Assembly: GCA_963784995.1 (NCBI GenBank)
Contig: CAWATZ010000001.1
Coordinates: forward strand, 372,001 to 436,000
DNA length: 64,000 nt
DNA from: CAWATZ01 sp963784995
GTDB taxonomy: Bacteria > Planctomycetota > Planctomycetia > Gemmatales > Gemmataceae
Direction: 5' to 3'
Shown: piece after piece, positions 37,159 through 45,533 of the stretch
Numbering within the stretch: the stretch's first letter is position 1
Layout: each line of letters starts with the position of its first letter
Position numbers and translations under genes: made by a program
Notes under the pieces: model-generated
Told to the model about the DNA's origin: nothing
Database searches by the model: none
Seen by the model: only the letters and a program-made list of their open reading frames with translations

Positions 37159-37467
37159 GTGTACGCCATCGCCTTCTACGTGGACATCGAGCAGCTCCGG
37201 ACCAACTACGGCGATCCCTACAACAACGCCTACCTGGAGATCCGCCGGGTGCTGCAGCGGCATGGCTTCGCCTGGCAGCAGGGGAGCGTCTATTTCGGAG
37301 GCGAGGCCGTCACGGCGGTCACCTGTGTGCTTGCCGCGATCGACCTGGCCCGGAGCCTGCCGTGGTTCGCGGCCTCCGTCCGCGACATTCGCATGCTGCG
37401 GATCGAGGAGCTGAACGATCTGATGCCGGCAGTCCAGCAGGCGGTTGACGCGGCGGAGCAGGAATAA
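37159..37467 (+). CDS. vapD: VapD-family endoribonuclease
   Basis: 102 residues from GTG 37159, chosen because AAGGAGGA lies five bases upstream and family members begin MYAIAF; a longer in-frame ATG at 37081 is possible. The sequence NNAYLEIRRVLQRHGFAWQQ, GSVYFGGEAVTAVTCVLAAI and SVRDIRMLRIEELNDLMP is diagnostic. VapD has a ferredoxin-like fold related to the CRISPR protein Cas2 and is reported to cleave RNA; in some bacteria it is paired with VapX. No partner gene or CRISPR array is seen here. Confidence 0.88.
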   Translation: MYAIAFYVDIEQLRTNYGDPYNNAYLEIRRVLQRHGFAWQQGSVYFGGEAVTAVTCVLAAIDLARSLPWFAASVRDIRMLRIEELNDLMPAVQQAVDAAEQE

Positions 37468-37479
37468 GGATGCGGAGAT

Positions 37480-38055
37480 TCACTCGACGGCTGGCTCAAA
37501 TCTCTCGGACACTTCGACGTGCCGGGGGATCGGCTCCCCGAATCCAATCTCCTGCCGAACCAGCCCGTGGAGATGTCGAGCTTCGGAGGCGGCGCGAGGC
37601 AGATCGGTGTCTTCACACCAATCGGCAAGCACCAGCAAGCCATCGAGATCTTGACGGCAGCCCCGGGCGAGATTTGCTCCCCATCGGCTTTGCTCCAAGG
37701 TTAGCAGGAGGCAATCGATCCTTTCAGCAAGCTCGCAGGCCCAAGTAAAGGACGACCAGTTGGCGTGGTCAAAGCACTCAAAAAGTGAAACGACATCGTA
37801 ATGTTCACCATGAACGTCGAGACCCTGCCGCAACACGACCAGCTGGTCGCTCCGAAACTCGTATGGGTCGTCCTCCTCCGATGGCAAAGCGAGGCAGCGC
37901 CGGCTGTAATCCTCAATCGTCTTCGCGATCTTCGAGGCCATCCGGTAGTCGCCCTGAGAGGCCGCCTCCCATCCGAGATAGGCCACCGGAGGTTCAGCCC
38001 AGCTGTCTACGTAACATTCGTAGGCGCGATTAACAAACTCAAAGAGCCCGATCAT
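37480..38055 (-). CDS. Hypothetical protein with TIGR02996-like tail
   Basis: 191 residues; ATG 38055 overlaps the stop of the CoxG-like gene (ATGA), so the two are co-translated. I do not recognise the N-terminal part (MIGLFEFVNRAYECYVDSW). It is acidic and helical with no signal or membrane segment. Near the C-terminus LDGLLVLADWCEDTDLPRAA resembles the LVLADWLEE core of the TIGR02996 repeat-companion domain that is amplified in Gemmata-like genomes. Confidence 0.6.
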   Translation of the reverse strand: MIGLFEFVNRAYECYVDSWAEPPVAYLGWEAASQGDYRMASKIAKTIEDYSRRCLALPSEEDDPYEFRSDQLVVLRQGLDVHGEHYDVVSLFECFDHANWSSFTWACELAERIDCLLLTLEQSRWGANLARGCRQDLDGLLVLADWCEDTDLPRAASEARHLHGLVRQEIGFGEPIPRHVEVSERFEPAVE

Positions 38056-38507
38056 GCCGGTGAGCCTTCCTTCAGCTTCTGCTCCACCCGGTTCCAGACG
38101 TCCCCGATGACCCGCTGGGCCGCCCCCTGGATCAGGCCCGACGGCACCAGCTTGAGCAGGCCGCCCAGCTGCTTGACCTCGGCGACCCAGTGAACCTGAG
38201 TGCCGGTGGCCGTCGCGGACAGGGTTTGCGTGACCTCGACGGTGCTGGAACTGCCGATGCCCTTGCTGATCAGATCGATCTTGAACGAGTTCGGCTCGAC
38301 CTTGTCGTGAAGGCGCACGGTCACGTCCAGGTTGCCGGTGACGAACGCCAGGCCGGGACGAACCGTGAGGCTGGCGTGATCCGCGTCGGCCTGGTGGACG
38401 CGGTCCACGTCGGGAACGCACTGGATCAGGAAGCGGGCGTCAGACAGTTTGCTCCAGACCTGCTCCAGCGGAGCGCTCAACTCCTTGTCGCCCTCAAAAC
38501 GCAGCAT
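38052..38507 (-). CDS. SRPBCC (CoxG-like) protein
   Basis: About 151 residues from ATG 38507, chosen for AAGGACGG upstream; ATG 38528 is an alternative. MLRFEGDKELSAPLEQVWSK and LSDARFLIQCVPDVDRV match the START-like carbon monoxide dehydrogenase subunit G (CoxG) family, which forms a lipid- or ligand-binding helix-grip fold. No CO dehydrogenase genes are present, so a general polyketide-cyclase/START-type binding role is more likely. Confidence 0.75.
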   Translation of the reverse strand: MLRFEGDKELSAPLEQVWSKLSDARFLIQCVPDVDRVHQADADHASLTVRPGLAFVTGNLDVTVRLHDKVEPNSFKIDLISKGIGSSSTVEVTQTLSATATGTQVHWVAEVKQLGGLLKLVPSGLIQGAAQRVIGDVWNRVEQKLKEGSPA

Positions 38508-38696
38508 GGCCGCCGTCCTTTCCGACATTGGTTGTCGCCCGGGGCTATGTCCATTATACTCGGGAGGCGGCAGAACGAGAGGCGGCGCGAAGGACGAGGA
38601 TCGAGAAGACAACCATGACAAGGGAATGTCCGGCACCTTCCGACTCTGTCAATCATTCCGTCGCCGCCATGCCCCCACGTTGCCCCCGGAGGGCTG

Positions 38697-39809
38697 TCAC
38701 GGCTCCGCCTTTTTGGAAACAGCCGTGTGCTTCTCTGAGAAAACCTCGCGTTGTCGATTCCTGGCCATCAAAGCAAAAGGTGTTCCTGGATACGACCGTT
38801 GGATGAACTCGCAGTAGCAATAGGCCAGGAGAGGAAATCCGGTTCGTCGCAAGGATTCCGCTGCTGCAAAGTCGAGGACTGCAAGGCAATTCAAGACAAT
38901 GTTGCGTTGCGCAGGGAGGAAATCCGCCTTGGCTTTCCAGTGTTCCGGGTAGGCACGGGAGACCTTGTCAATGAAACGGAGCGTTTCCAGGAGTCGTCTC
39001 CTCTTCTCTGGCCCCTCAGCATTCAGGGCTTTGGAGATGATCGCATATTGGGCGGCCTGTGGCGCCACCGGACTTTTCGACCGCGAATCGACAATCCGGC
39101 TGAAGGCGGAGTCAGCAAGAAGGTAACGTTCTCGGTAGAAATGGACGCTGCCGACCAGAAAAAGGGCCTTGTCCGCGAGAGGCCCCTGCGGGTCGGACCG
39201 CGCCACACGGTTCAGAAGGACTACCGCCGCAGTTCTCTTGGTCAAGGATCGGCTTTCTCTTGTCCCAGTGGACCTGACTCCGCCAGGAATCCAAAAGGCG
39301 GGTGCCGAAGGGCAGCTCATCGGTCTTGCCCATGAGCCGATCGCGCGTTCGTCTCATCTCCTCGCGCGTGTCGTCCAGCCAGTAATTGCCGATGTCAAAC
39401 AGACGCTGAAGGACGTGGGCCCGGCACTGGCTCTTCGGATATTCGTCGAGGAGGAGCGTATAGCTGGCTGCCGCTGCGGGGAGACGAAGCCTGTCATGCA
39501 GACACTCCGCCTCGAAGAGCCGGGACCACTCGGCAATGGAAGCGGGGCATTTGGGGTCGGTCGCCAGCGAGTGGAAGATCCGACCAGCTTTGGCAGAGTC
39601 GCCCGCATCCAGAAGCGCATCGGCCTTGCTGCGTAAGTAAGGTAAGGAGAGTTCGGGAGCCGCCGCTGATCCCCGAACAATTGCCGAAGCGACTGGATCT
39701 CCTTGGCTCTCTTGTCGGCGGCTTGCTGCTTCTCCGTACCGCCAAGGCCGCGGGATCCGAGAAAGACCAGCAGGACGACCAGGACGAGCTTGCAATGTTG
39801 GGGGAGCAT
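38697..39809 (-). CDS. Exported TPR-like (BamD/YbgF-type) protein, two frameshifts
   Basis: ATG 39809 follows a strong GGAGGAAGGAA site. A signal peptide (CKLVLVVLLVFLGSRGLGG) leads to helical repeats. The second segment shows SLPYLRSKADALLDAGDSAK, AAASYTLLLDEYPKSQCR and AHVLQRLFDIGNYWLDDTRE; the third shows AVVLLNRVARSDPQGPLADK, ALFLVGSVHFYRERYLLADS and AFSRIVDSRSKSP. Alternating Ala/Leu/Tyr patterns are those of TPR outer-membrane assembly proteins. Frames change near 39650 and 39230. About 370 residues. Probably an envelope scaffold. Confidence 0.65.
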
Positions 39810-40224
39810 TGTTCCTTCCTCCGTGTGGGACGGTGTTCCATCCAGGCCGGGGAAAATCCTGGCATGACAGGGCAACTCTGTCAACAGGGAATCGTCAGCC
39901 GGAGCGGTGTGCCAGTGGGTGACTCGCAAGTCTGACGTGGATGGATTTGGGGAAGTGCCGAAGGAGGCCAGGGAGAGACAGCGTGTGCTGCTGGCGTGGT
40001 GGCGGTGTCGCTTTTTTGTCATCGGTGGGGCAAACAGGGACATGCTCTGTCACTCCCTGGCGACACCGCCAGGCAAAGGCGCCGTTGGCGGTGTGGCGGT
40101 CTCGACACTCCTCCCTCTGTGCCCTGTTTCCTCCCTTGCCTACCTTCTCTTCCTCCCCTTGATCCGTGAGGTCACTTTCTTTATCCTTTCACTTCTGGGT
40201 CTGCCAGCGACGTCGTCCGCTCCG
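39810..40224. other. Intergenic region with a 12-nt-arm stem
   Basis: This 415-base gap lies between the start of the TPR-like gene and the end of the Uma2 gene. It contains the perfect arms TGGCGGTGTCGC (40000-40011) and GCGACACCGCCA (40060-40071) enclosing 48 bases that include a T6 run, then a related GGCGGTGTGGCGG at 40087. It has no convincing gene. It should hold the TPR gene promoter. Confidence 0.45.
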
Positions 40225-40839
40225 TCAATCCTGCAAAGCCTCGCGCACAGCAAGCTGGAACCCGGGAATGATGTCCGGGACGGTCAGCGTGTCGTTCTCC
40301 CCGAACACAGCCGCGGCCCGGCCGGGACGATGTTCCATCACCTGCCGGCTTGGCGCGTCCACCACCCATACGACTTTGACTCCAGCGGCCAGGTAATCAG
40401 CGACCTTGCGCTGAATCGAAGCCCAGGTGTCGTTGGGGCTGCGCACTTCCACCACCAGGTCCGGTATCGTCTCCAGATACCCCTCTGGGGAGCGCCGGAT
40501 CGGCAAGGATGCCGTTGCGATGAACACCGCATCGGCTCCCACGACACGATCGGGATTGCGCCACAGAACAATGCCAACCTCACCGCACCGGGCCTTGCCG
40601 TGGCCCTTGAACTCACCCTGGTTCTTCAGGGCCGCAATGAGATTCCCCTCCACCGCTCCGTGAACGTCTCCTGGCGGCGCCATGGTGATCAACCTCCCAT
40701 TGTCCAGTTCATAACGCACCGGCCCCGAAGGCAGCTCGGACGGCAGCAACGCCAGGTCGGCCACGGTGAACAGTTTGGGGTCGTAATCAACTGGCGGCCG
40801 TGGTGCAGCCGGCGTGGGGACAGCAACAGTTGGGGTCAT
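40225..40839 (-). CDS. Uma2 family (DUF820) putative endonuclease
   Basis: 204 residues. YELDNGRLITMAPPGDVHGA (first acidic residue and His), GADAVFIATASLP, YLETIPDLVVEVRSPNDTWA and KVADYLAAGVKVVWVVDAP form the restriction-endonuclease-like fold of the Uma2 family (Asp and Glu-Val-x-Ser-Pro core). The family is strongly expanded in planctomycetes and cyanobacteria; nuclease activity is predicted, not shown. A second member is at 55126-55743. Confidence 0.85.
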   Translation of the reverse strand: MTPTVAVPTPAAPRPPVDYDPKLFTVADLALLPSELPSGPVRYELDNGRLITMAPPGDVHGAVEGNLIAALKNQGEFKGHGKARCGEVGIVLWRNPDRVVGADAVFIATASLPIRRSPEGYLETIPDLVVEVRSPNDTWASIQRKVADYLAAGVKVVWVVDAPSRQVMEHRPGRAAAVFGENDTLTVPDIIPGFQLAVREALQD

Positions 40840-40852
40840 CGGGTCTCCTCCT

Positions 40853-41869
40853 TCAATTCAAGGTCACTCCCAGCGGCTCGGCCAGGCGGCGGAGCGACTC
40901 CATCAGCTTGCTGAACGCCGCGAAATCCAGCGATTGCGCCCCGTCCGACAGGGCCCTGTCCGGGTTGGGGTGAATCTCGATCAGCAGCCCGTCCGCCCCG
41001 GCGGCCAGGGCGGCGCGGGCCATGGCCGGGACGTAATCGCGCTTGCCGGTGCCGTGGCTGGGATCGACCAGGATCGGCAGGTGCGACAGACTCTTGGCCG
41101 GTGGGATCACCGACAGGTCCAGCGTGTTCCGGCTGTGGTCGCTGAAGGTCCGCACGCCGCGCTCACACAGGATCACGTTGTAATTCTCGCCGGCCATGAC
41201 GTACTCGGCCGCCATCAGCAGCTCCTCCAGCGTACTGCTCAGGCCGCGCTTGACCAGCACCGGCTTGCGGGCCCGCGACACGCGCCGCAGCAGGCTGAAG
41301 TTCTGCATGTTCCGCGCCCCGATCTGGATAATGTCGGCGGCCGCCTCGACTGCATCGGCGTTGTCGGTGTCCATCAGCTCGGTAACAATGCCAATCCCGG
41401 TCTTGCGCCGCACCCGTGCCAGGATGTCAAGGCCTTCCAGTCCCATGCCCTGAAAGCTGTACGGACTGGTGCGCGGTTTGAACGCCCCGGCCCGCATCAG
41501 CTTGATCCCCTGCGTCTGCAAGAACTCCGCCGTGCGCAGGATCATCTCCTCGTTCTCGACCGAGCAGGGCCCGGCGATCAGCGTGAAGGTGCCCGGACCA
41601 ATCACAGTCTGCGGAGTGCGTACGTGGGTATCGGCCGGGTGCATCTCCCGGCTGGCGAGCTTGTACGGCTTGGTCACGCGCAGCAACTCCAGCACGCCGG
41701 GCAGCACCTCCAGCGTGCGCGGGTCCACGGCGCCGACGTTGCCCGTGATGCCGATGGCCGTGCGCGTCGCCCCGGGCATCGGATGTGGCGTCAGGTTCAT
41801 GCCGCGGATGGTGGCGAGGACGCGATCGATCTGTTCCTGGGTGGCGTGACTGTGCATGACAACGAGCAT
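40853..41869 (-). CDS. aroF: 3-deoxy-7-phosphoheptulonate synthase (DAHP synthase, type I-beta)
   Basis: 338 residues from ATG 41869. The N-terminal MLVVMHSHATQEQIDRVLAT and AIGITG form the ferredoxin-like regulatory domain of the AroFI-beta class. The barrel follows with LIAGPCSVENEEM, KLMRAGAFKPRTSPYSFQGM, KPVLVKRGLSSTLEE, VILCERGVRTFSD, PILVDPSHGTGKRD and GLLIEIHPNPDRALSDGAQS. It condenses phosphoenolpyruvate and erythrose 4-phosphate, the entry to the shikimate pathway that also supplies TrpE (25192-26733). A family A hairpin lies about 40 bases upstream of its start. Confidence 0.93.
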   Translation of the reverse strand: MLVVMHSHATQEQIDRVLATIRGMNLTPHPMPGATRTAIGITGNVGAVDPRTLEVLPGVLELLRVTKPYKLASREMHPADTHVRTPQTVIGPGTFTLIAGPCSVENEEMILRTAEFLQTQGIKLMRAGAFKPRTSPYSFQGMGLEGLDILARVRRKTGIGIVTELMDTDNADAVEAAADIIQIGARNMQNFSLLRRVSRARKPVLVKRGLSSTLEELLMAAEYVMAGENYNVILCERGVRTFSDHSRNTLDLSVIPPAKSLSHLPILVDPSHGTGKRDYVPAMARAALAAGADGLLIEIHPNPDRALSDGAQSLDFAAFSKLMESLRRLAEPLGVTLN

Positions 41870-41911
41870 GGCGGTTTCCCCTGGCGGTGAAGCGAACCCG
41901 ATCCCAGCCAC

Positions 41912-42010
41912 CCCAGGGCTCACGCCCTGGTCTATTAACTGCCGCCCCTTCGGGGCTAAATATCAGCCCCGAAGGGGCGGCAGTTAATAGACCAGGGCGT
42001 GAGCCCTGGG
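41912..42010. repeat. Long hairpin repeat, family A copy 3
   Basis: Perfect 46-nt arms (41912-41957 and 41965-42010) with a 7-nt loop, the longest perfect palindrome in the window. It has the same plan as the other copies: CCAGGGCTCACGCCCTGG, a linker (TCTATTAACTGCC) and GCCCCTTCGGGGC. It sits between divergent genes (aroF leftward, the PQQ propeller rightward), so termination is not the obvious role here. The rest of the gap to 42197 shows no gene. Confidence 0.95.
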
Positions 42011-42197
42011 TGCAGGAACCCGGGCCTTCTTTCTTTCACCATACCAACTCGGGCGATCGGGGCAAAAGCGGAATGCCCCGTGGCATCGTCCCGTCCGGGC
42101 TGGTACGATGCTCCAGAGATCGCCGCGCGGGGGGCGTGGGGGGCTCCCCCCACACACCTGCGGCCCCACCCCATACCCTATCGCCCCAGGAGGCGTC

Positions 42198-43514
42198 ATG
42201 CTCCGCCTGTTTCCTCTCGGTTTCCTGCTGATCGCCGGCTCTCTGGTCCTGGCCGGGGACGCTCCCGCCCCGAAATCCTCTCCGGGAGAATGGGCCCACT
42301 GGCGCGGCCCAACCTTGCAAGGCTACTCCGACGACACTCGGGTCCCGCTCACCTGGAGCGAGAAGCAAAACGTCGTCTGGAAGACCAAACTGCCGGGGAG
42401 CGGCAACTCGACACCCATCGTCTGGGGTGATCGGATCTTCCTGACCGCCTCCGGCAACAAGGGGCTGGAGCGCCACGTCCTCTGCATCCGCGCCAGCGAC
42501 GGCAAGCTCCTCTGGCAGAAGACCGCCTCCACCGGCGTCCCGCCCGGCAAGACGCACAGCTGGAACGGCTACGCCTCGGCCTCCTGCACCACGGACGGCA
42601 CTCACGTCTACGCTTTCTTCGGCACGCCCGGACTTTTCTGCTGCGACTTCGAGGGCAAGGAAGTCTGGCAGCACCAGTTCGGCGTCTTCACCAGCGAAGC
42701 CGGCTGGGGCACGGCCGCTTCGCCTTTCCTTTACGAGGACCTGGTGATCCAGAACTGCGACAACGACGGTCCCAGGGGCCTGCCCGGCGGCAGTAAGCCC
42801 GAGGAGGCGGCCCCGATGGCCCTGGTGGCCCTGAACAAGAAGACCGGTAAAGTCGAGTGGAGTACGCCGCGCAACCTGGGCCGAGGCTTCAGCACCCCCT
42901 GCCTGATCCCGACCGCCGGCGGCCGGATCGACCTGGTGCTGAACGGGCCTCGCGCCGTGCGCGGCTACGATCCGAAGACCGGCAAGGAACGCTGGCGCTG
43001 CGACCGGGTTGGCGGCGACTCGAACCTGTTCGGCGAACCGCTGCCGGTCTGGAACAGCGAAGCCATGTTCATCGAGTCGGGCCGGCCCGGTCCCTGCCAG
43101 GGCCTGCGCTTGCCCGACAGCGGCGACGTCAGCCGCAGCCACGTCCTCTGGAACGGGGTGCGCCGGGGGCACCGCGACGTGGCGTCGCCCATCCTGGTCG
43201 ATGGCCTGGTCTACGCTGCCGACAACAAGGGCATCTTGACCTGTTACGAGCTGAAGAGCGGCAAGGAGCTGTACAATGAGCGCCTCGGCAACGGCAAGTC
43301 GCTGGCCTCACCGGTCCTGATTCGCGGCAAGCTGCTGTTCGTGCTGGACGACGGCCTCACCGTGGTCGTGGAGCCAGGACCGAAATTGCAGATCGCGGGA
43401 CGGAACAAGCTGGACGGCGGCGGCCTCGACTTTGGCGCTTCCCCCGCCATCGCCAATGGTCACTTGTACCTGCGATCGCAGTCGTTCCTGTATTGCATTG
43501 GAGAAGCAAAGTGA
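42198..43514 (+). CDS. Exported PQQ-like beta-propeller protein (BamB-like)
   Basis: 438 residues from ATG 42198 with CCAGGAGG upstream. A signal peptide (LFPLGFLLIAGSLVLAG) is followed by WAHWRGPTLQGYSDDTRVPL, typical of planctomycete PQQ-binding-like propellers. Blades include NVVWKTKLPGSGNSTPIVWG, LLWQKTASTGVPPGKTHSWN, YDPKTGKERWRCDRVGGDSN and LVYAADNKGILTCYELKSGK. Probably a periplasmic scaffold or sensor; no dehydrogenase active site is seen. Confidence 0.85.
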   Translation: MLRLFPLGFLLIAGSLVLAGDAPAPKSSPGEWAHWRGPTLQGYSDDTRVPLTWSEKQNVVWKTKLPGSGNSTPIVWGDRIFLTASGNKGLERHVLCIRASDGKLLWQKTASTGVPPGKTHSWNGYASASCTTDGTHVYAFFGTPGLFCCDFEGKEVWQHQFGVFTSEAGWGTAASPFLYEDLVIQNCDNDGPRGLPGGSKPEEAAPMALVALNKKTGKVEWSTPRNLGRGFSTPCLIPTAGGRIDLVLNGPRAVRGYDPKTGKERWRCDRVGGDSNLFGEPLPVWNSEAMFIESGRPGPCQGLRLPDSGDVSRSHVLWNGVRRGHRDVASPILVDGLVYAADNKGILTCYELKSGKELYNERLGNGKSLASPVLIRGKLLFVLDDGLTVVVEPGPKLQIAGRNKLDGGGLDFGASPAIANGHLYLRSQSFLYCIGEAK

Positions 43515-43525
43515 TCCCCTGGCAC

Positions 43526-43583
43526 AGAGTAGCCATCACGCTCCGCGTGATGAACACATCACGCGGAGCGTGATGGCTACTCT
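43526..43583. repeat. Perfect hairpin with 27-nt arms (family D)
   Basis: Arms 43526-43552 and 43557-43583 pair perfectly around a 4-nt loop (AACA). Each arm holds its own palindrome ATCACGCTCCGCGTGAT (one central mismatch). It begins 12 bases after the PQQ gene stop and is followed by a pyrimidine run (TCTTTCTTC), so termination is plausible. Confidence 0.9.
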
Positions 43584-43702
43584 TTCTTCGCGAGAGGAGC
43601 AAGGAAAAGGGACGCCGGAGAAAAGGGAGGGGACCGCTTTTCCCCGGCGTCCGGGCCAGCCTGGGAGGGCGAGGCTCCTGCCGAGCCGGCAAGGTGGCTT
43701 CC

Positions 43703-43900
43703 TCAACGATCCGGGCCAGTGCTGTTCGTCTGGGCCGGCTCCGCCTTGACGATGCTGGCCAGGTCGGGCAGCCGCGTCTGGCGGATCGTCACCAGGCCCG
43801 TCACCGCACCCAGGACGAGAATGGTGGTCACGATAACCCAGTCGCCCGTCGCCACCGAACCACGCCGGGCTTGCCGGAACGAGCCAAACAGCTTACGCAT
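43703..43900 (-). CDS. Small single-span membrane protein, Flp-pilin-like
   Basis: 65 residues from ATG 43900 with AAGGGAG upstream. A basic N-terminus (MRKLFGSFRQARRGSVATGD) leads to one membrane helix (WVIVTTILVLGAVTGLVTI) and a short polar tail. The layout resembles Flp/type IVb pilin-like small proteins of planctomycetes, but the processing site is not clear. Confidence 0.5.
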   Translation of the reverse strand: MRKLFGSFRQARRGSVATGDWVIVTTILVLGAVTGLVTIRQTRLPDLASIVKAEPAQTNSTGPDR

Positions 43901-44196
43901 GGGATCAATCTCCCTTGAGAATGTCGAGCTGCGGCCCTTCGTAGGAAGGGGAGCAAAGGAATGCCGCAGTTGTTACTTTTTCAATGGCACGTATCGTGCC
44001 AGCCGCCCTGCCGCGGAGGAGCCTCCCGAAGATCGACTTGCGCAACACATTGAAAACAAATGTCTTGCGGCGATACTTCACGAAGCAGATTCAGCCGGCG
44101 GAGCCGGGAAGCGACAGGCGAGATGGTTCCAGGTGTTAACGGGTACAAAGGCCGCGTTAACTGTTGGAAGCGCTGCCCAGGAGAGAGGAGGTCACG

Positions 44197-45252
44197 ATGG
44201 AATGGCTTCTTTACGGCGCCACCGGCTACTCGGGGGAGCTGATCGCCCGTGAGGCGCTCCGGTCCGGGCTGGGGCCTTCCCTGGGCGGGCGCGATCCGCA
44301 CAAACTGCAAGCCTTGACGACCCGGCTGAGCTACCACAGCCGGTCCCCCAGGGTCTTGGCGGTGGACGATCCGTCGGCCGTGCGTGAGGCCCTGAAGGGG
44401 ATCGCTTTTGTGGTCAACTGTGCCGGCCCGTTCACGCGGACGGCCCTGCCGCTGGTGCAGGCCTGTCTGGAACTGGGGGTGGATTACTTTGACATCACCG
44501 GGGAGATTGTCATCTTCGAGGCGCTGGCGGCCCGGCACGAGCAGGCGCTGGCGAAAGGGATCACGCTGCTGCCGGGCATCGGCTTCGACGTGGTGCCCAC
44601 GGATTGCCTGGCCGCCCATCTGAAACAGAGACTGCCGACGGCCAGCCACCTGGCCCTGGGGTTCCAGAGCGAGGGCCGGGTTTCGCGCGGCACCGCCACG
44701 ACCATGGCCGAGAACCTCGCTGGCGGCGGCGCCATCCGCAAGGAGGGCAAGCTGATCCCGGTGCCGGCCGGCTACCGCACGCGGGTCATCGACTTCGGCA
44801 AGGGGCCGACCGGGGCCATGACCATTCCCTGGGGCGACGTTTCGACCGCCTACCGCACCACGGGCATCCCCAACGTCGAGGTCTACGCGGCCGTCCCCTG
44901 GTCGCTGCGGCTGGCTGCCCGGGCCAGTCGTTACCTGGGCTGGCTGCTCCGCTCCGGCCCAGTGCAGCGGTATCTCAAGCGCCGCATCCAGGCGGGGCCG
45001 CCCGGACCAACGGATGAGGAACGGGCCCGGAGCAGGTGTTTTCTCTGGGGCGAGGCTCGCGATCCCGCGGGACAGTGCATCGTCTCCCGGATGCAGGGGC
45101 CGGAGGGCTACACCTTCACGGTCCTGACCGCACTGGCCGTGATTTGCCGGCGTCTGGCTGGTCCGCTCCCTGGAGGCTATCAGACGCCCGCCGGCGTCTT
45201 TGGGCCGGATTTTGTTCTCTCGATTCCTGGAGTTGTCCGGACCGACGCGTAG
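44197..45252 (+). CDS. Saccharopine dehydrogenase-like NAD(P)-binding protein
   Basis: 351 residues from ATG 44197 after GAGAGGAGG. MEWLLYGATGYSGELIARE is the Rossmann nucleotide-binding motif, followed by GPSLGGRDPHKLQAL, FVVNCAGPFTRTALPLVQAC, YFDITGEIVIFEALA and LLPGIGFDVVPTDCLA. The pattern is that of the saccharopine dehydrogenase/trans-acting enoyl reductase group, often acting in lipid or polyketide reduction; lysine metabolism is unlikely. Confidence 0.8.
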   Translation: MEWLLYGATGYSGELIAREALRSGLGPSLGGRDPHKLQALTTRLSYHSRSPRVLAVDDPSAVREALKGIAFVVNCAGPFTRTALPLVQACLELGVDYFDITGEIVIFEALAARHEQALAKGITLLPGIGFDVVPTDCLAAHLKQRLPTASHLALGFQSEGRVSRGTATTMAENLAGGGAIRKEGKLIPVPAGYRTRVIDFGKGPTGAMTIPWGDVSTAYRTTGIPNVEVYAAVPWSLRLAARASRYLGWLLRSGPVQRYLKRRIQAGPPGPTDEERARSRCFLWGEARDPAGQCIVSRMQGPEGYTFTVLTALAVICRRLAGPLPGGYQTPAGVFGPDFVLSIPGVVRTDA

Positions 45253-45288
45253 ACCAACGCGGGCTATTGCGACTCAGGAAACCGATGC

Positions 45289-45387
45289 CCTGGATGCCAC
45301 GGGCCTGTCGCGTGGAGGTTTACACTTGCTGCTCGAGACGAACGTGAGCCTCCACGGGACAAGCCGGACAAGCCCGTGGCATCCAGG
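45289..45387. repeat. Composite stem with 16-nt outer arms
   Basis: CCTGGATGCCACGGGC (45289-45304) pairs perfectly with GCCCGTGGCATCCAGG (45372-45387). Inside, CGTGGAGG pairs with CCTCCACG, giving a two-step stem. It lies between the dehydrogenase-like gene and the DedA gene, 36 bases after the former's stop. Confidence 0.7.
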
Positions 45388-45533
45388 ACGTTATCTTCCC
45401 CAGATGCAAAATAGCCTCCGGCTCTCCAGCGGTTTCCTGGCAAGATGCGCTCGGGTTGGGCTTCACGTAACCCGAACAACCCCGATAATAAACACGATGG
45501 TCAGCGTTTGGGGGGAGCACGACAGGAGGCAGT

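Noticed and set aside
37159..37467. VapD considered as a Cas2 protein
   Set aside because: The sequence matches VapD signatures (NNAYLEIRRVL, GSVYFGG) and there is no cas1 or repeat array.
38052..38507. CoxG-like gene considered as evidence for a CO dehydrogenase operon
   Set aside because: No coxSML genes are present; the neighbour is a hypothetical protein, so only the fold assignment is kept.
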